Both the position numbers and the translations under genes were made by a program. A stretch of DNA of 47,408 bases, taken from Frankia nepalensis (GTDB lineage: Bacteria > Actinomycetota > Actinomycetes > Frankiales > Frankiaceae). Within the stretch, counting starts at the first letter, position 1. Each line of letters opens with the position of its first letter. Below the pieces are notes generated by a model. The model did not search any database and had not been told where the DNA came from. It was given only the letters and a program-made list of their open reading frames with translations. This document shows positions 36,301 to 47,388 of the stretch, one piece after another. The stretch covers positions 1 to 47,408 of the forward strand of contig NZ_JADWYU010000226.1 in the NCBI RefSeq assembly GCF_016786325.1. Direction: 5' to 3'.

Positions 36301-39300
36301 GCGCCGATGACGCCCTCGTCTACCTGGGCCGCGCCGACGACCAGGTGAAGATCCGCGGCAACCGCGTCGAGCTCGGCGAGATTGAGGCCGCCCTCGCCGC
36401 CGTGCCCGTGGTCGCCGCCGCGGCCGCCGCCGTCCGCCCGTCCCCGGCCGGGGAGCCGGCCCTCGTCGGCTACGTCGTCCCCGCCTCTGGCGCCGCCCCC
36501 GACCAGGCCGCCATCCTCGCCGCCGTCGCCACCCGCCTGCCGGCGCCGATGGTCCCGTCGGCGGTGGTGCCGCTCGACGCCCTCCCGCTCATGCCGAACG
36601 GCAAGCTGGACCGCGCCGCCCTCCCGCCGTTCCCGGCGGCGCCCGCCCAGGAGCAGGCGGGATCCGCGCCGGCGGGGACGGGCAGCCAGGTCGCGGACGC
36701 CGCCCGGCTGCTCGCCGACGTGTACCGCTCGGTGCTGCGGCTCGACGCGGTGGCGCCGGGCGACGACTTCTTCGTCCTCGGCGGGGACAGCATCAGCTCG
36801 ATCAGCGTCGCCACCCTGGCCCGCTCGCGGGGCCTGCCGGTCAGCCCGCGCGACGTCTTCACCCACCGCACGCCGGCGGCGCTGGCCTCGGCGCTGCCCG
36901 CCGAGGCGCTCGCCGGCGCCACGGGGCCGGCACCCGCGCCCGTGCCCGCTCGGCCGGCGGGCGACGGCGTCGGTGACGTGCCGCCGCTGCCGATCGTGCA
37001 CGAGCTGCGCGAGCGCCGCGGGGACACCGACCGGTTCGCGCTGCCGATGCTGGTCAGGACCCCCGCCGGCGCCACCGAGGCGTCCCTTGCCGCCGTCCTG
37101 TCGGCCGTCCTGGACCGGCACGACGGGCTGCGGCTGCGCCGCTCCCGGATCGCCGGCGTGCTCTGGTCGTTCGCGACGACCCCGGCCGGCTCGGTGGACG
37201 CCGCCGAGCTGCTGCGCCGGGTGCCGATGCCCGCCGGCGCGGACGGGGACGCGGTGGCCGCGCTCGTCCGGGCCGAGTACGCGGCCGCGCTGGCGGAGCT
37301 GTCCCCGGACGACGGCCGGATGCTGCGCGCCGTCTGGTTCGACGCCGGCCGGGAGCACCCCGGCCGCCTGCTGCTCGTCGCCCATCACCTGGTGGTCGAC
37401 GGGGTGTCCTGGCGGATCCTGCTGGAGGACCTGGGCGTAGCCGCGCGCCAGGTGGCCGCGGGGCAGGCGCCGGCGCTCGAGGACGTGTGGACGTCGCTGC
37501 GCGCCTTCGCGACGGCCGCCTCTCTGGAGGCGCAGGCGCCGCGGCGGCTTGGCGAGCTGACGCACTGGACGCGGACGCTGCTCCCGGACGCCGAGCTCGT
37601 TCCCGGCGCCCGCGTCACGGGGACGGTCGGGTCCGCCGGTCGTCGCCGGCTGCGCCTGTCCGTGCCCGAGACCGCCCCGCTGCTCGCCGAGCTTCCGATC
37701 GCCGCGCGGGCCAACGTCGCCGCGGTGCTGCTCGCCGCGCTGCGCCTCGCTGTCACCCGATGGCGGGCCGGGGTCGTCGTGACCGCGGGCGAGGCCGGCG
37801 CCGCCGGTGGCGCGCGGCCGGAGCTCGGTGATCCGGAGGCTGACCTGCTCGTCGATCTCGAGGGGCACGGCCGGGACGGGATCGACGACGAGGCGATCGA
37901 GCTGGCTCGTACCGTCGGCTGGTTCACCACGATCCACCCGGTGCGCCTGCCGGCTGGCGCGGACGAGCCGGTGGCCGCCGTCCGCAGCACGTACGCGGCG
38001 ATGGACGCGGCGCCGGACAAGGGGTTCGGCTACGGCCTGCTGCGCCACCTCAACGCGCAGGTCGCGCCGCTGCTCGCGGCGGCGGCCCGCCCCCAGGTGC
38101 TGTTCAACTACCTGGGACGGATGCTCGCCGGCTACGACGTCGACTGGGCGCCGGCCGTCGAGGTCGACGCGCTCGCCGCGCTCGCGGGCGACGACCTGCC
38201 CGGGGCGGACCTGGGCCTCACCCACGTGCTGCAGATCGACGTGATCTGCGAGGAGTGGCCGGACGGGCCCCGGCTCGTCGCGTCCTGGACCTGGGACCCG
38301 GCCGCGCTGAGCGACGACGAGGCCAGCCGGCTCGGCGACGAGTGGCTGGCGGCGCTGCGCGCGTTCGCCCGGTCGTCGCCCCCCGCCGCCGGCGACAGCG
38401 ACGGCATCGGCGACGGCATCGGCACCGGCCTGGCCGGGCCGAGCGCGGGCGGGCTCACCCCGGCGAGCCTGGCCCACCTGGCGCTCACCCAGGAGGAGAT
38501 GGACCGGGTCGTCGCCGCGAGCCCGGTGGGCGTCGAGGACATCTGGCCGCTCGCCCCGCTGCAGGAGGGCCTGTTCTTCCACTCGACGTACGACCGCGGT
38601 GAGGTCGACGTCTACACCGAGCAGGCCGTGTTCGACCTGTCCTACCGGGTCGACCTGGCCCGGCTGCGGGCGGCGGTCGCGGCGCTGCTCGCCCGCAACG
38701 CGCCGCTGCGCGCCGGGTTCACCAGCGACGGGCTGCCCGAGCCGGTCCAGTTCATCGGCGCCGAGGTGCCCCCGCCGGTCGAGGAGATCGACCTCGCCGG
38801 CCTCGGCCCGGCGGCGCGGGAGCGCGCGCTGGCCGAGCTGATGGCCGCCGACCGGACCCGCCGGTTCGACCTCGCACGCCCGCCGCTGCTGCGGGTCCTG
38901 CTCGTCCGGCTCGGCGAGGACCGGGACCGGATCGTGCTGTCCCACCACTTCCTGCTCTGGGACGGCTGGTCGGAGGGCCTCGTCCTCGGCCAGCTGTTCG
39001 CCCTCTACGAGTCCGGCGGCGACGACACGGACCTGGCGCCCGCCGGCTCCTACCGCGACTACCTCGGCTGGCTGCGTGGCCGCGACGCCGGCGAGGCCGC
39101 GCGGGCCTGGCGGGCGGCGTTCGCCGGGTTCGACGCGCCGGCGCTGGTCGGCTCGGCCGAGCGGCGCGCGCCCCGGCTGCCGGTCCGCCGCCGCGTCGAG
39201 CTGTCCGCCGAGCGCAGCGACCGGCTGCGCGCCGGGGCCCGCCGCGCGGGGGTCACGCTCAACACGGTCCTCAACGCGGCCTGGTCGCTGGTGCTGTCGG

Positions 39301-42300
39301 CCGTCACCGGCTCGCCCGACGTCGTGTTCGGCACCACGGTGGCCGGCCGGCCCGACGAGATCCCGAACATCGAGCGCGCCGTCGGCATGTTCCTCAACAC
39401 CGTGCCGGTGCGGGTCGCGCTGGATCCGCGCGAGCAGGTCGGGGCGTTGCTGCGCCGCGTCCAGGCCGAGCGGACCCGGCTGATGGACCACGAGTACCTG
39501 GGACTGGGCGCGATCCAGCAGGCCGTCGGCCGGGGCCAGCTGTTCGACACGCTCTACGTTCTGCAGAACTTCGCCGACGAGGAGGCGTTCGCGTTCTTCC
39601 GCGACCGCTACGGCATCCTCGACGACTCCAGCATCGACGCGACCCACTATCCCCTGACGCTGATCGTCACCCCGACTCCGGCGATCCGGGTCGCCCTCGA
39701 CGTGCGCGACGACATCGTCGCCGTCCAGACGGGTGACGAGCTGCTGTCCCGGTTCGTCGCGCTGCTCGACCGGCTGCTCGCCGACCTCACCACGCCGGTC
39801 GCCCAGGTCGGCCAGGCGGGCCAGCTCGACCGCGCGGGGGAGCCGGGCGGCGGAGCCGACCCGCTCGGCGGGAGCGGCCGAGACGAGGCGCCCGGCGGGG
39901 CCGAGGCGGCACGTCCCGACCCGTTCGGCGGGCTCGGTGAGCTCGAGCGCCGGCGGCTGGCCGCCGACGCGGCGGCGACCCGCCACCCGCTGCCCGACGA
40001 CACGGTGGCCGACCTGCTCGCCGAGCGGGCCGAGGCCACCCCGGGCCTGGTGGCGCTGGTACTCGGCGACGAGCGCGTCACCTACGCCGAGCTCGACGCC
40101 CGGATCAACCGGCTGGCGCGGCTGCTGCTCGCCAGGGGCGCTGGCCCCGAGAGCGTCGTCGCGCTCGCGCTGGGGCGTTCCGTCGACATGGTGGTCGCGC
40201 TGTTCGCCGTGCTGCGCACCGGCGCCGGCTACCTGCCCCTGGAACTCGACCATCCGGCCGACCGGCTGCGGTACATGGTCGACGACGCCGCCGCCCGCTG
40301 GGTCGTCACCACGGCCGCCGTCGCCACCCGCCTCGGCCTGCCCGAGGACACCCGGATCACCCTCGACGGCCCGGCCGTCGTCGCCGAGCTGGCCGCGCTG
40401 CCCGCCGGGCGCCTCGGCGACGCCGAGCGGCCGGCCTTCGCCCGCGGGCTCGCGCACCGGCTCGACCACCCGGCCTATGTGATCTACACGTCCGGGTCGA
40501 CCGGCCGGCCCAAGGGCGTCGTCACCCCGTACCGGGGCCTGACGAACATGCAGCTCAACCACCGCGAGGCGATCTTCGGCCCGGTGGTGCGGACCTCCCA
40601 GATCGACTCCGCAAGCTCCCAGACCTCCCAGATCGACTCCGCAAGCTCCGTCGATCCGGCAGGGACCCCGGATCCGGCAGGGACCCCGGATCCGGCAGGG
40701 ACCCCGGCGGCGGGCGGGCGCCGGCTGCGGATCGCGCACACGGTGTCGTTCGCGTTCGACATGTCCTGGGAGGAGCTGCTCTGGCTCGTCGAGGGCCACG
40801 AGGTGCACATCTGCGACGAGGAGCTGCGCCGCGACGCGACCGCCCTGGTCGCCTACTGCGACACGCACCGGATCGACGTCGTCAACGTGACCCCGTCGTA
40901 CGCGCAGGTGCTCTTCGACGAGGGGCTGCTCCTGGCCTCCGGAGCCGGCGAGGCCGACCCGGGAGGGACCGCGGACGGGCCGTCGGGCGGCGGGCGGCGG
41001 CACCGGCCGCCGCTGGTGCTGCTGGGCGGCGAGGCCGTGTCCGACGCCGTCTGGGAGCGGCTGCGCGACACCGACGGCACCGTTGGCTACAACCTCTACG
41101 GCCCGACCGAGTACACGATCAACACCCTCGGCGGCGGCACGCTCGACAGCGACACCCCGACCGTCGGCCGGCCGATCTGGAACACCGACGCCCACGTCCT
41201 CGACGGCTGGCTGCGCCCGGTTCCCGTCGGCGTCCCCGGCGAGCTGTACATCAGCGGCGCGGGCCTCGCCCGCGGCTACCTCGGCCAGGCGGGGCTGACC
41301 GCGTCCCGCTTCGTCGCCAACCCGTTCGTCGCCAGCCCGTTCGGCGCGCCGGCAGCCGGGGCCGCCGAAGGCGCGCCCGAGGAGCCCGGTGGCGTTCCCC
41401 CCGGCCGGGGCGCCCGGATGTACCGCACCGGCGACCTCGTGCGCCGCCGTCCCGACGGCAACCTCGACTTCCTGGGCCGCACCGACGACCAGGTCAAGAT
41501 CCGGGGCTACCGGGTCGAGCTCGGCGAGATCACCGCGGTGCTGGCGGCCCACCCGGCCGTCGCGCACGCGGCGGTGATCGTCAGCCCGGCCGGCGGCGGT
41601 ACCAGCACCGGCGCCTCCTTTGGCTCTGACCCCGCCGGCCATGCCCCCGCTGCCGGTGCTGGTACCGCCGCCTCGGCGCGCCTCGTCGCCTACGTCGTCG
41701 CCACGGCCGCCACGGCCGTCGAGGCCGTCGATGACGGCGCCGCGGACGACCCGGAGGCCTTCGCCGACGCGCTGCGCCGCTACCTGGCCGACCGGCTGCC
41801 GCCGTACATGGTGCCGAGCGGCTTCGTCGTGCTCGACGCGCTGCCGCTGACGACCAACGGCAAGCTGGACGTCCGGGCGCTGCCCGACGCCGCGCGCCCG
41901 GCGGGCCGGCGCGGGCCGTCACGGCCGGCGGCGAGCGAGCAGGAGAAGGTGCTGCTCGGGCTGTTCGGCGAACTGCTCGGGGTGCCCGACCTCGGCGTCG
42001 ACGACAGCTTCTTCGACGCCGGCGGCCACTCGCTGCTCGCGATCCGGCTGGTCAGCCGCGCCCGGCGCGCCCTCGGCGTCGACCTGTCGCTGCGGGACCT
42101 GTTCGAGGCGCCGACCGCCGCCGCGCTCGCCGTGCGCGCTGGTGGCGAGCCGCCGGCGCACCGCCCCGAGCTGGTGGCCCTCGCGCCGGGCGACCGGCCG
42201 GCGCGGCCGCCGCTGTCGTACGCGCAGCGCCGGCTGTGGCTCGCGCAGGCGATGACACCCGAGTCGGGCGCGTACAACTACCCCCTGCTCCTGAACGTCT

Positions 42301-45300
42301 TCGGTGGCCTGGACCCGGCCGCGCTGCGCCAGGCGCTGACGGACGTGATCACGAAGCACGAGGTCCTGCGGACCGTCATCGAGGTCGTCGACGGGCGTCC
42401 GTACCAGCGGATCCTGCCCTCCGCCGCGCCGCCCGCGATCGAGTGGCTCGACATGACCGACCTCGCGCAGCAGGACGGGGCGAGCGGGCCGGGCATGACG
42501 TCGGCGATCCGCCGGGTGGCCGAGCGCCCCTTCGACCTGGCCACCGAGCCGCCGCTGCGGGCCGCCGTCTTCCGGCTCGACCACGAGCACGAGCTGCTCG
42601 CCCTCGTCGCGCACCACATCGCCATCGACGAGTGGTCCGACCTGCCGCTGCTCGCCGACCTCACGACCTCGTACGGCCGGCACACCGCGGGCGGCGCCGC
42701 CGGCCGGGCCGACGAGGCCGCTCCGGAGCTCGCGCCGCTGCCCGTCCAGTACGCCGACTACGCCCTCTGGCAGCGCCGGCTGCTCGGCGACCGGTCCGAC
42801 CCGGCGAGCCTCGCCCGCCGCCAGCTGGACTTCTGGCGCGAGGCGCTGCGCGGGCTGCCCGAGGAGATCACCCTGCCGGCCGACCGGCCGCGCCCCGCCC
42901 GGCCGAGCCTGCGCGGTGACACGGCACAGGTGACGCTGCCCGCCGCCACGGGGCGCGGGCTGCGCGAGCTCGCCAGGGCGACCGGGACCAGCCTGTTCAT
43001 GGTCACCCAGGCACTGGTCGGGGCCCTGCTGCACCGCGTCGGCGCGGGTGACGACATCCCGCTGGGCGCCCCGGTCGCCGGCCGGTCCGACCCGGCGCTC
43101 GACAACCTGGTCGGCTTCTTCGTCAACACGCTGGTGCTGCGGACCGACCTGTCCGGCGACCCGACGTTCACCGAGCTGCTCGCCCGGGTGCGCGAGACGG
43201 ACCTGGCCGCGTTCGCCCACCAGGACGTGCCGTTCGACCTGGTCGTGGACGAGCTCAACCCCGTCCGCTCCGCGGCGCGCAACCCGCTGTTCCAGGTGAT
43301 GGTCGTCCACCGGGCCGCGCCGGCCGGGCTGCCCGGCGTGAACCGCCGCGGCGGCTTCGAGTTCGGCGGCCTGGCCGCGAGCCTGGAGGAGCCCCCGCCG
43401 GGCGAGTCCAAGTTCGACCTCGTCTTCGGCCTCGTCGAGGGCCCGACCGGCGAGATGACCCTGCGGCTGAAGTACCGCGTGGACCTGTTCGAGTACGCGA
43501 GCGCCCGGCTGCTGCTCGACCGGCTGGTCCGGCTCGCCGACGCGGCCGCCGCGACCCCGGCGGCGCGGGTCGGCGAGGTCGAGCTGATGAGCGACGCCGA
43601 GCGCCACCGGGCGCTGTCCGGCTACGCGAACGCGGTGCCCGTCGACGAGGCGACGCTGCCGGAGCTGTTCGCCCGCCGCGTCGCCGAGTGGCCGGACGCC
43701 GTCGCCGTCGTCGACGGGGGTGACGGCGACCGGGAGGTCACCTACGCCGAGCTCGACGAGCGGGCGGGCAGGATCGCCGCGCTGCTGGCCCGGCGTGGCG
43801 TCGGGCGCGAGGACGTCGTCGGCGTCGCCCTGTCCCGCTCGGCGGACCTGGTCGCGACGGTCCTCGCGGTGCTGCGCCGCGGCGCCGCGTTCCTGCCGCT
43901 CGACCTCGCCCACCCGGCCGACCGGGTCGCCTACATGGTCCGCGACTCGGGCGCCGCGCTCGTCGTGGCGACCACGGCCGCCACGCTGCCGCCGCTCGGC
44001 GGCGCTGGCCGCCTCGACCTCGACGACCCGGCCGTCGTGGCGGAGCTCGCCGGACCAACCGGACCGGCGGAGACCGCGCCGGTCCCGGTCGGGCTCGCGA
44101 ACGCCGCCTACGTGATCTACACGTCCGGCTCGACGGGGCGGCCGAAGGGCGTCGTCGTCCCGCACGACGGCGTCGGCAGCCTCGTCGCGACGGCCACCGA
44201 CCGCGACCGGCTCGGCGTCACCCGGCACAGCCGCGTCCTGCAGTTCGCGTCGATCGGCTTCGACGTCGCCGTGTGGGACCTGGTGATGTCGCTGTGCGTC
44301 GGCGGGGCGCTCGTGCTCGTCCCCGACGAGGCGCGGGTGCCCGGGGGCGAGCTCACCGACTTCGTGCGCCGGACCCGGGTCACCCACCTGATCCTGCCGC
44401 CGTCGCTGGTCGCCGCCCTGCCCGCGGACGCCGAGCTGCCCCGGGGGGCGACCCTGCTGGTCGGCACCGAGACCGTGCCACCCGAGGTGATCGTCCGCTG
44501 GAACGGTCACCTGCGGGTCTTCGCCGCCTATGGGCTCACCGAGGCGTCGGTGAACTCGACGCTGTGGCGGCCCCGGTACGACTGGTCCGCGGGGCCCGTC
44601 CCGATCGGCCAGCCGGACCCGAACACCGTCACCTACGTGCTCGACGACCGGCTGCGGCCGGTGCCCCCGGGGGTCGTCGGTGAGCTCTACGTCGGGGGGC
44701 GGGGGCTCGCCCGCGGTTACCTCGGCCAGCCGGGGCTGACCGCGTCCCGGTTCGTCCCCGACCCGTTCGGCCCGCCCGGCTCCCGGATGTACCGGACCGG
44801 CGACCGGGCCCGCGTCCGCCCCGGCGACCTGGGCCCCGGCGGCCCGGTCGTGCTGGACTTCCTCGGCCGCCTCGACGACCAGGTCAAGATCCGCGGCTAC
44901 CGGATCGAGCTGGGCGAGGTCGCGGCGGCGCTGACGAGGCACCCACGGGTCGGCCAGGCCGCCGCGGTCGTCCGGACCTCCCAGATCGACTCCGCAAGCT
45001 CCGGCGATCCGGCGGGGACCCCGGATCCGGCAGGAACCCCGCGTCCCGGTGACCTGGCCCGCCTCGTCGGCTACCTGACGGTCGCGGACGGCGCGGACGG
45101 CCCGCCTGACCACGGCGAGGTACGGGCGCTGGCCGCCGAGGTGCTGCCCGACTACATGGTCCCGTCCGCGCTGGTCACGCTGCCCGGGCCGCTGCCGCTC
45201 ACCCCGAACGGCAAGCTGGACCACCGGGCGCTTCCCGCGCCAGACCTGGCCGGCGCGGTTGGCCGCGACGCGGCGACCACGCCCGCGCAGCGGACTCTGG

Positions 45301-47111
45301 CCACCCTGTTCGCCGAGGTGCTCGGCCTCGCCCACACGGCCCCGGCCGGGGGAGCGGCCCAGGTCGGGATTCACGACGACTTCTTCGAGCTGGGCGGGCA
45401 CTCGATACTCTCGATGCGCCTGCTCGGCCGGATCCGGGCCGTCCTCGGCGTCGACCTGGCGATCCGCGACGTCTTCGAGGCGCCGACGGTCGCCGAGCTC
45501 GCCGAGCGGCTCACGGGCGCCGGCGCGGCCCGCCCGGCGTTGCTGGAGTTCACCGAGCGCCGCCGCGCCGCCGCGCGGGCGCTCTCGGCGCGGGGCGCCG
45601 TCGGCCAGGGCGGCACGCCTGAGAGCGGGGCCTGGCCGCTGGCGCCCGTCCAGCGCCACCAGTGGTCGCGCTACCGGGCGGCCGGCGACACCGCGCGCTA
45701 CGACGTCGCGCTCGTGCTGCGCCCGGCCGGCGGAGACGCGCTGGATGAGCGGGCGCTCGCCGCCGCGCTGCGCGACGTCGCGGCGCGCCACGAGCCGCTG
45801 CGCACCGTCGTCGAGGAGCGCGGCGGCGTCGCCTACCGACGCCTGCTCGACGCCCCGGCGCCGAGCACGCTGCCCGAGCGGGTCGAGGTGCCCCCCGGCG
45901 GCGTCGACGCGCGTGTCGGCGAGCTCGTCCGTACCCGGCCGGAGCTCGCGGTGGCCCCGCCTCTGCGGGCCTGGCTGCTCGAGGACGGTGCCGGCGACCA
46001 GGCGCTGCTGCTCGCCGTCCACTACCTCGCCGTCGACGAGTGGTCGGTCGTCCCGCTCGCCCGGGACCTGGGCGTCGCGTACGCGGCCCAGCTGGCCGGC
46101 GCCGAGCCCGGCTTCGAGCCGCTGCCCGTCGGCTACGGCGACTACGCCGCCTGGGCCGGCGAGGTGCTCGGCGACCCGGCGGATCCGGCCAGCGCCGCCG
46201 GCCGTCAACTGGCCTACTGGCGGGACGCGCTCGCGGGCCTGCCCGCGGAGGTCCCCCTGCCGTTCGACCGGCCACGCCGGGGAGCCGCGACGGGCGAGGG
46301 CGACTTCGTCGAGATCGTGCTGGATCCGGAGCTGCACCGGGCCGTCGACCGGCTGGCTCGCCGCAACGGCGCCAGCATGTTCATGGTGCTGCAGGCCGCG
46401 TTCGCCGCGCTGCTGACCGCGCGCGGCGCGGGCACCGACCTGCCGATCGCGACGATGGTCGCCGGTCGGACCGAGGACGCGCTCGGCGACGTCGTCGGCT
46501 GCCTGTTCAACACGGTCCTGCTGCGCACCGACACCAGCGGTGACCCGACGTTCGGCGAGCTGCTCGCCCGGGTCCGCGAGACCGACCTGGACGCCTTCGA
46601 CCGCCAGGACGTCCCGTTCGACCTGGTCCTCGCGGATCTCGCCGCCCACGGCGTCGCGACGGGCCCGTCCATGACCCGGCCGCAGATTGTGATCATTCAC
46701 CACGAGGAGGCCCCGCTCGCGGCGCTCGGCGAGGCCGCCCCGGCCTCGCCGGCGGGGCGGGAGACCGCCGCGACGCCGGCCCGCGCCGGCGCGGGCTCGG
46801 GCGCGCCTCGCGGGGATGGAGGCTCACCAGGGACGACCGTGCCGGCGGTGGCGCGGGAGTTCGGGTTCCAGCCGTTCCCGGTGCCGGTCTCCCGCGCCGA
46901 CCTGGTGTTCGGCTTCTACGAGCCGCGCGCCGACCGGCCGGTCCACTGCCACCTGGCCTACGACCCGGACCTGTTCGACCGGCGGACCGTCGAGGGCCTG
47001 GCCGCCGACCTGCTGGCCCTGCTCGCCGCGGCCCTCGCCGAGCCGGCCCGCCCGCTGTCCGCGCTGGACGCGCCCGCGACCAGCGACCACCCCCACGAGA
47101 AGGGCGCCTGA
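30312..47111 (+). CDS. Tetramodular hydroxamate-siderophore NRPS (erythrochelin-type)
   Basis: This 5,599-residue cytosolic synthetase has the domains C1 (9-450, EntF-like, HHILLDG near 140), A1 (475-1013), T1 (Ser near 1058, GGDS), C2 (1130-1575, HHLVADG), A2 (1595-2112), T2 (Ser near 2160, GGDS), E (2225-2687, HHLVVDG), C3 (2730-3163), A3 (3227-3863), T3 (Ser near 3907, GGHS), C4 (3965-4433), A4 (4447-4977), T4 (Ser near 5031) and C5 (5107-5596). There is no thioesterase. My reading of the ten-residue codes is A1 and A4 DVWILVAVNK, A2 DVWHFSLVDK (serine, identical to the EntF code) and A3 DMENLGLINK (N5-hydroxy-ornithine, as in coelichelin-type systems). The product should be X-D-Ser-hOrn-X, possibly released as a diketopiperazine. 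Repeat-encoded insertions lie in A1, A3 and A4. ATG 30312 has GGGAG 11 bases upstream. Confidence 0.93.
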   Translation: MTAEAAGTRLPLTAAQAGIWRAQQFEPDSLAFTIAGYMDIQGQVDLDRLAAAIEQAVADARVLHVRFEEVDGQPVQVTEPLERWTVPVTDLRGEPDPTAAALAWIRADMTARMDLARPGLFAQRLLRVSDDHTLWYHRYHHILLDGYGFGVMGVHVANLYNASLPGATAPADEPGGMWSLSTFTAIDAEYRASEAHAADRAWWLARFADRPEPTRLVEPTGLPPTRIDRRSAVLTSEHTIALRAAAGRMGVRLSRLAVAAVAAYVHRVTGATEIVLALPVTARVDERLLVMPGMASNVLPLRVTVRPETTAAELVRAVAGELRQVLPRSRYRGEDLARELRLGDGVTGLAGLAGPTVNILPHDPGRTFGDCPSVGVVLSFGPVHDLSIAIYDQPDDVGLRFDLDVDAAACAPEELEGHRRRLAATLDALAADPDRRICDLDLLTAEERHQLLVDFSDATLDPEREAALGAGDVTWPGAFEHQAARRPDAVAVVCEDERLTYAELDAAANRLARALLARGIGAGDVVALGLPRRAGLVTAVLGVLKAGAAYLPLDLDHPAERLLYMIEDAGARAVLTVADLAADLPDLSDLPGLAGRPVEVVVLDAPAVIAELAGQDGGPLAAGEGHRALPGLDHAAYVIYTSGSTGRPKGVVVTHDGIGSLIATAVDRLGVDEHSRILQFASIGFDVAVWDLVMALCVGGRVVVVPSERREAGAALTDYAHAHGATHMILPPSLVAALPAGAELPAGAVLVVGTEAVPAELVARWSGRLRVVVAYGLTEATVNSTLWLAGWEAGGRTGAGQTAEGRAASGQMAEGRAADGATEAAGPPPIGRPDPNTRAYVLDPALRPVPVGAAGDLYVAGRGLARGYHGRAALSAERFVADPYGPPGSRMYRTGDRARWRLDGNLDFLGRSDRQVKIRGLRIEPGEVEGALMRQPGVGAAAVVARRNRRGVLALVGYAVPATAQGTPTGEGLRAALAASLPEHLVPSAVVVLDGPLPLTPNGKLDVDALPAPELSGPVPAEALPVTATQRLLADLFAELLGVDQVGPRDSFLDLGGDSIVAMQLVNRARRANLRITPRDVFRHRTVEALAEAADERGPAESPAAAPAAAPAPGREAAGLPADAGLVDFPVTDVVAATPLQRGLYFHAMFDPDAADAYTVQQVVELVGPMDAAALRGAVTALTARHEPLRMAFRQRAGGELLALVAADAPVGWREADLSADPDPAGAAEAAAAEDRAARFDLARPPLLRASLLRLAGERHQLVLTLHHLVADGWSVPLLIRDLLALYAPHGAAALLPPLPRYRAYAEWLAAQDVEGSVAAWRAALDGAEPTLLAAAGLAGPDGAALAAPAEPVEIDAPVDGVTTTALTAVLRARGLTLATAAQAAWGLVLGRLTGRGDVLFGTTVAGRTADVDGIESMVGLFVNTIPVRLRWSPGQGLADVVDGLQQEALSLVEHQHVGLADVQRAAGHGDLFDTLVVFENYPVNRDRGGVAPLLDVGDVRFFGGSHYPLELTVLPGGQTGQAGQGGSGGLTLRLRFDPARLPEATARGLLDAVAAVLRTLAAQPDRPAGLVDLVPADSVALAGAVEPLPVEPLPDETLLDAFDRQAAATPDAPAVVAVGDGAPARLTYRELSERADALAAALRGRGAGPDRVVAVAVPRSAELMVALYGVLRSGAAYLPVDLDHPADRVTHLLADSGARLVVTTPAAAALLPAVPGGPEPVLVDAAARAADAPAASLPAARPAPGDAAYVIYTSGSTGRPKGVVVSHRAIVNRLRWMQAAFPLGPADRVLQKTPASFDVSVWEFFWAPREGAAVVLARPDGHGDPAHLAEVVRAEGVTVAHFVPSMLSAYLRAAAVDPGVVRLPSLRRVFASGEALPADLARGWHRATGTELVNLYGPTEAAVDVTWWPAAPDGEQEVDGPSVPIGLPVANTGLRVLDPFLRPVPVGVAGELYLTGVQLARGYHGRAALTAERFVADPSGAPGARMYRTGDLVRRRADDALVYLGRADDQVKIRGNRVELGEIEAALAAVPVVAAAAAAVRPSPAGEPALVGYVVPASGAAPDQAAILAAVATRLPAPMVPSAVVPLDALPLMPNGKLDRAALPPFPAAPAQEQAGSAPAGTGSQVADAARLLADVYRSVLRLDAVAPGDDFFVLGGDSISSISVATLARSRGLPVSPRDVFTHRTPAALASALPAEALAGATGPAPAPVPARPAGDGVGDVPPLPIVHELRERRGDTDRFALPMLVRTPAGATEASLAAVLSAVLDRHDGLRLRRSRIAGVLWSFATTPAGSVDAAELLRRVPMPAGADGDAVAALVRAEYAAALAELSPDDGRMLRAVWFDAGREHPGRLLLVAHHLVVDGVSWRILLEDLGVAARQVAAGQAPALEDVWTSLRAFATAASLEAQAPRRLGELTHWTRTLLPDAELVPGARVTGTVGSAGRRRLRLSVPETAPLLAELPIAARANVAAVLLAALRLAVTRWRAGVVVTAGEAGAAGGARPELGDPEADLLVDLEGHGRDGIDDEAIELARTVGWFTTIHPVRLPAGADEPVAAVRSTYAAMDAAPDKGFGYGLLRHLNAQVAPLLAAAARPQVLFNYLGRMLAGYDVDWAPAVEVDALAALAGDDLPGADLGLTHVLQIDVICEEWPDGPRLVASWTWDPAALSDDEASRLGDEWLAALRAFARSSPPAAGDSDGIGDGIGTGLAGPSAGGLTPASLAHLALTQEEMDRVVAASPVGVEDIWPLAPLQEGLFFHSTYDRGEVDVYTEQAVFDLSYRVDLARLRAAVAALLARNAPLRAGFTSDGLPEPVQFIGAEVPPPVEEIDLAGLGPAARERALAELMAADRTRRFDLARPPLLRVLLVRLGEDRDRIVLSHHFLLWDGWSEGLVLGQLFALYESGGDDTDLAPAGSYRDYLGWLRGRDAGEAARAWRAAFAGFDAPALVGSAERRAPRLPVRRRVELSAERSDRLRAGARRAGVTLNTVLNAAWSLVLSAVTGSPDVVFGTTVAGRPDEIPNIERAVGMFLNTVPVRVALDPREQVGALLRRVQAERTRLMDHEYLGLGAIQQAVGRGQLFDTLYVLQNFADEEAFAFFRDRYGILDDSSIDATHYPLTLIVTPTPAIRVALDVRDDIVAVQTGDELLSRFVALLDRLLADLTTPVAQVGQAGQLDRAGEPGGGADPLGGSGRDEAPGGAEAARPDPFGGLGELERRRLAADAAATRHPLPDDTVADLLAERAEATPGLVALVLGDERVTYAELDARINRLARLLLARGAGPESVVALALGRSVDMVVALFAVLRTGAGYLPLELDHPADRLRYMVDDAAARWVVTTAAVATRLGLPEDTRITLDGPAVVAELAALPAGRLGDAERPAFARGLAHRLDHPAYVIYTSGSTGRPKGVVTPYRGLTNMQLNHREAIFGPVVRTSQIDSASSQTSQIDSASSVDPAGTPDPAGTPDPAGTPAAGGRRLRIAHTVSFAFDMSWEELLWLVEGHEVHICDEELRRDATALVAYCDTHRIDVVNVTPSYAQVLFDEGLLLASGAGEADPGGTADGPSGGGRRHRPPLVLLGGEAVSDAVWERLRDTDGTVGYNLYGPTEYTINTLGGGTLDSDTPTVGRPIWNTDAHVLDGWLRPVPVGVPGELYISGAGLARGYLGQAGLTASRFVANPFVASPFGAPAAGAAEGAPEEPGGVPPGRGARMYRTGDLVRRRPDGNLDFLGRTDDQVKIRGYRVELGEITAVLAAHPAVAHAAVIVSPAGGGTSTGASFGSDPAGHAPAAGAGTAASARLVAYVVATAATAVEAVDDGAADDPEAFADALRRYLADRLPPYMVPSGFVVLDALPLTTNGKLDVRALPDAARPAGRRGPSRPAASEQEKVLLGLFGELLGVPDLGVDDSFFDAGGHSLLAIRLVSRARRALGVDLSLRDLFEAPTAAALAVRAGGEPPAHRPELVALAPGDRPARPPLSYAQRRLWLAQAMTPESGAYNYPLLLNVFGGLDPAALRQALTDVITKHEVLRTVIEVVDGRPYQRILPSAAPPAIEWLDMTDLAQQDGASGPGMTSAIRRVAERPFDLATEPPLRAAVFRLDHEHELLALVAHHIAIDEWSDLPLLADLTTSYGRHTAGGAAGRADEAAPELAPLPVQYADYALWQRRLLGDRSDPASLARRQLDFWREALRGLPEEITLPADRPRPARPSLRGDTAQVTLPAATGRGLRELARATGTSLFMVTQALVGALLHRVGAGDDIPLGAPVAGRSDPALDNLVGFFVNTLVLRTDLSGDPTFTELLARVRETDLAAFAHQDVPFDLVVDELNPVRSAARNPLFQVMVVHRAAPAGLPGVNRRGGFEFGGLAASLEEPPPGESKFDLVFGLVEGPTGEMTLRLKYRVDLFEYASARLLLDRLVRLADAAAATPAARVGEVELMSDAERHRALSGYANAVPVDEATLPELFARRVAEWPDAVAVVDGGDGDREVTYAELDERAGRIAALLARRGVGREDVVGVALSRSADLVATVLAVLRRGAAFLPLDLAHPADRVAYMVRDSGAALVVATTAATLPPLGGAGRLDLDDPAVVAELAGPTGPAETAPVPVGLANAAYVIYTSGSTGRPKGVVVPHDGVGSLVATATDRDRLGVTRHSRVLQFASIGFDVAVWDLVMSLCVGGALVLVPDEARVPGGELTDFVRRTRVTHLILPPSLVAALPADAELPRGATLLVGTETVPPEVIVRWNGHLRVFAAYGLTEASVNSTLWRPRYDWSAGPVPIGQPDPNTVTYVLDDRLRPVPPGVVGELYVGGRGLARGYLGQPGLTASRFVPDPFGPPGSRMYRTGDRARVRPGDLGPGGPVVLDFLGRLDDQVKIRGYRIELGEVAAALTRHPRVGQAAAVVRTSQIDSASSGDPAGTPDPAGTPRPGDLARLVGYLTVADGADGPPDHGEVRALAAEVLPDYMVPSALVTLPGPLPLTPNGKLDHRALPAPDLAGAVGRDAATTPAQRTLATLFAEVLGLAHTAPAGGAAQVGIHDDFFELGGHSILSMRLLGRIRAVLGVDLAIRDVFEAPTVAELAERLTGAGAARPALLEFTERRRAAARALSARGAVGQGGTPESGAWPLAPVQRHQWSRYRAAGDTARYDVALVLRPAGGDALDERALAAALRDVAARHEPLRTVVEERGGVAYRRLLDAPAPSTLPERVEVPPGGVDARVGELVRTRPELAVAPPLRAWLLEDGAGDQALLLAVHYLAVDEWSVVPLARDLGVAYAAQLAGAEPGFEPLPVGYGDYAAWAGEVLGDPADPASAAGRQLAYWRDALAGLPAEVPLPFDRPRRGAATGEGDFVEIVLDPELHRAVDRLARRNGASMFMVLQAAFAALLTARGAGTDLPIATMVAGRTEDALGDVVGCLFNTVLLRTDTSGDPTFGELLARVRETDLDAFDRQDVPFDLVLADLAAHGVATGPSMTRPQIVIIHHEEAPLAALGEAAPASPAGRETAATPARAGAGSGAPRGDGGSPGTTVPAVAREFGFQPFPVPVSRADLVFGFYEPRADRPVHCHLAYDPDLFDRRTVEGLAADLLALLAAALAEPARPLSALDAPATSDHPHEKGA
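32709..32768 (+). repeat. Two 30-bp tandem repeats in the A1 domain
   Basis: Units 32709-32738 and 32739-32768 begin GGCCAGACCGCCGAGGGCC or a close variant and encode [10 protein letters not shown] / [10 protein letters not shown]. They form a loop after the A5 motif ([10 protein letters not shown]) and before the next core motif of the first adenylation domain. Confidence 0.93.
40593..40706 (+). repeat. Composite repeat inserted in A3 (two 27-bp units plus three 18-bp units)
   Basis: A 27-bp unit (beginning ACCTCCCAGATCGACTCC) occurs at 40593-40619 and 40623-40649. It is followed by three perfect 18-bp units GATCCGGCAGGGACCCCG at 40653-40670, 40671-40688 and 40689-40706. They encode two copies of TSQIDSASS and three of DPAGTP, inserted between core motifs A3 and A4 of the hydroxy-ornithine adenylation domain. 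The same composite occurs in A4 (44976-45041). Confidence 0.97.
41592..41672 (+). repeat. Perfect 21-bp inverted repeat inside the A3 C-terminal subdomain
   Basis: Bases 41592-41612 (beginning GGCGGCGGTACCAGC) are the exact reverse complement of 41652-41672, separated by 39 bases. The segment encodes a Gly/Ala/Ser-rich loop ([11 protein letters not shown] to AGAGTAASA) that looks like an insertion relative to the other A domains of this protein. Confidence 0.93.
44976..45041 (+). repeat. Second copy of the composite repeat, in A4
   Basis: The 27-bp unit at 44976-45002 is identical to the two in A3. It is followed by two 18-bp units (45006-45023, 45024-45041) with one and two or so base changes. 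It encodes [22 protein letters not shown] in the C-terminal subdomain of A4, a different position in the fold from the A3 insertion. Confidence 0.97.
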
Positions 47112-47117
47112 TCAGCG

Positions 47118-47336
47118 ATGTCCACCAACCCGTTCGACGACCCGGACGGCACCTTCCTGGTGCTGGTCAACGACGAGGGCCAGCACTCCCTGTGGCCGTC
47201 GTTCGCCCAGGTCCCCGCCGGCTGGTCCACCGTGTTCGGCCCCGGCCCGCGCCAGGAGGCCCTCGACTACGTCGAGGCCAACTGGACCGACCTGCGTCCC
47301 CGCTCCCTCGTCACCGCGACCGACCAGCGGCCCTGA
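47118..47336 (+). CDS. mbtH: MbtH-like NRPS accessory protein
   Basis: This 72-residue protein is a canonical MbtH family member: [20 protein letters not shown], then [15 protein letters not shown] and [10 protein letters not shown], including the conserved SLWP and Trp positions that bind adenylation domains. MbtH proteins stabilise and activate A domains. It starts six bases after the NRPS stop, with GAGAAGGG inside the end of the NRPS gene serving as ribosome site, so the two are translationally coupled. Confidence 0.96.
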   Translation: MSTNPFDDPDGTFLVLVNDEGQHSLWPSFAQVPAGWSTVFGPGPRQEALDYVEANWTDLRPRSLVTATDQRP

Positions 47337-47348
47337 GGCCCGCGCGGT

Positions 47349-47374
47349 CCCCGGCCCGGGGGGGCGGGCCGGGG
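47349..47374 (+). terminator. Hairpin after mbtH
   Basis: CCCCGGCCCG at 47349-47358 pairs with CGGGCCGGGG at 47365-47374 around a six-G loop, starting 12 bp after the mbtH stop. It has no T tract. Probably the end of the binding-protein/NRPS/mbtH transcript, or an attenuator if the operon continues. Confidence 0.6.
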
Positions 47375-47388
47375 CGCCCCGCGCGGCG

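Noticed and set aside
34161-46703. Two giant minus-strand open frames opposite the NRPS
   Set aside because: No recognisable domains in either; the plus strand carries all C, A, T and E core motifs in one frame.
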